Under the pieces are notes generated by a model. That model did not search any database. It was not told the DNA's origin and worked only from the letters and a program-made list of their open reading frames with translations. A program made the translations under genes and the position numbers. Below are positions 22,947 to 23,263 of a stretch of 23,263 bases of DNA, one piece after another. Origin of the DNA: Candidatus Bathyarchaeota archaeon. GTDB lineage: Archaea > Thermoproteota > Bathyarchaeia > 40CM-2-53-6 > RBG-13-38-9. Within the stretch, counting starts at the first letter, position 1. The number at the start of each line of letters is the position of its first letter. Location of the stretch: contig DAOUZW010000004.1 of NCBI GenBank assembly GCA_030671315.1, positions 1-23,263 on the forward strand, read 5' to 3'.

Positions 22947-23263
22947 TATTAGACGTCTTAGGATTCGGAGCACTCAATTTAGACAAATTATATAGAGTAG
23001 ATAAAATAGCGGCAGCTGGTGAGGAAACATTCGTAAAAGGATTAACGATATCTCCTGGCGGCTCTGCAGCGAATACGATAGTGGGATTGGCCAGACTTGG
23101 CGTCAATACTGGCTATATAGGTAAAATTGCTAATGATTCTGAGGGTAAATATATTCTAAATGATTTGAGAAATGAGGAAGTAAATGTAAAAGGAATTGAT
23201 ATTACAAAGAAAGGAAGAAGTGGTGTTTGTATAGGTTTTGTTGATGATTTTGGATTTCTACAC
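22943..23263 (+). CDS. PfkB-family carbohydrate/nucleoside kinase, N-terminal part (cut by window end)
   Basis: An open frame starts at TTG 22943, which overlaps the stop of the Ftr-like gene (TTGA), and runs off the end of the window after 107 codons. It begins ILDVLGFGALNLDKLYRVDK, then AAGEETFVKGLTISPGGSAA and NTIVGLARLGVNTGYIGKI: the N-terminal signature of the ribokinase/PfkB family (GALNxD followed by PGGSAANT and the LARLG helix). These enzymes phosphorylate sugars, nucleosides or similar alcohols. The ATP-binding and catalytic Asp motif (DTxGAGD) lies outside the window, so the substrate cannot be judged. A start that overlaps the previous stop, with no ATG available, supports translational coupling to the three genes before it. 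Confidence 0.85.
   Translation, partial: MILDVLGFGALNLDKLYRVDKIAAAGEETFVKGLTISPGGSAANTIVGLARLGVNTGYIGKIANDSEGKYILNDLRNEEVNVKGIDITKKGRSGVCIGFVDDFGFLH

Overview
The window comes from an archaeon. It carries an archaeal-type RNA polymerase operon (rpoH, an unsplit rpoB, and a single-chain rpoA holding both A' and A'' regions) followed by ribosomal protein L30e and an archaeal NusA, which together are diagnostic. The DNA is AT-rich, many starts are TTG or GTG, some genes have GGTG/GAGG-type ribosome-binding sites while others look leaderless, and TATA-like elements precede several genes. Undivided RpoA and RpoB, two formylmethanofuran:tetrahydromethanopterin formyltransferase (Ftr) homologues and a C-terminal PEFP-TM-basic tail fit a TACK or Asgard-type lineage with tetrahydromethanopterin-linked C1 metabolism. 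Bathyarchaeia-like is my best guess, but the lineage is an inference.

Layout. Bases 1-11244 read leftward as one long series: rpoH > rpoB > rpoA > rpl30e > nusA, then (probably from its own promoter) ftr > a membrane-anchored DNRLRE/CBM96-like surface protein > a KaiC-like ATPase, then the start of an A24 prepilin/preflagellin peptidase cut by the window edge. Bases 11451-12480 hold two more leftward genes, a membrane-anchored coiled-coil protein and a 63-residue basic protein. Bases 12605-14744 hold a Nudix hydrolase (+), a class I methyltransferase (-) and, divergent from it, a coiled-coil JAMM metalloprotease (+). Bases 14898-15997 are a two-gene YeeE/YedE-type sulfur-compound transporter. 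Bases 16015-18497 hold a secreted PEFP-tail protein (-), a membrane-tethered winged-helix protein (+) and a zinc-ribbon protein with a Pro/Gln/Tyr-rich repeat linker (+).

Bases 18670-23263 read rightward: proC, then a tightly coupled set of four genes (a PurD-family ATP-grasp ligase, a COG4030/EhaR-type HAD hydrolase, a second divergent Ftr homologue and a PfkB-family sugar/nucleoside kinase cut by the window end). Two of the three junctions in the set of four are 4-base stop/start overlaps, so these genes are probably translated together. This ligase-phosphatase-formyltransferase-kinase set is the best candidate here for an undescribed pathway. The canonical ftr lies about 20 kb away, in the position after nusA where many archaea have rps12.

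I see no tRNA, rRNA, CRISPR array, insertion sequence or intergenic gap over 300 bases.
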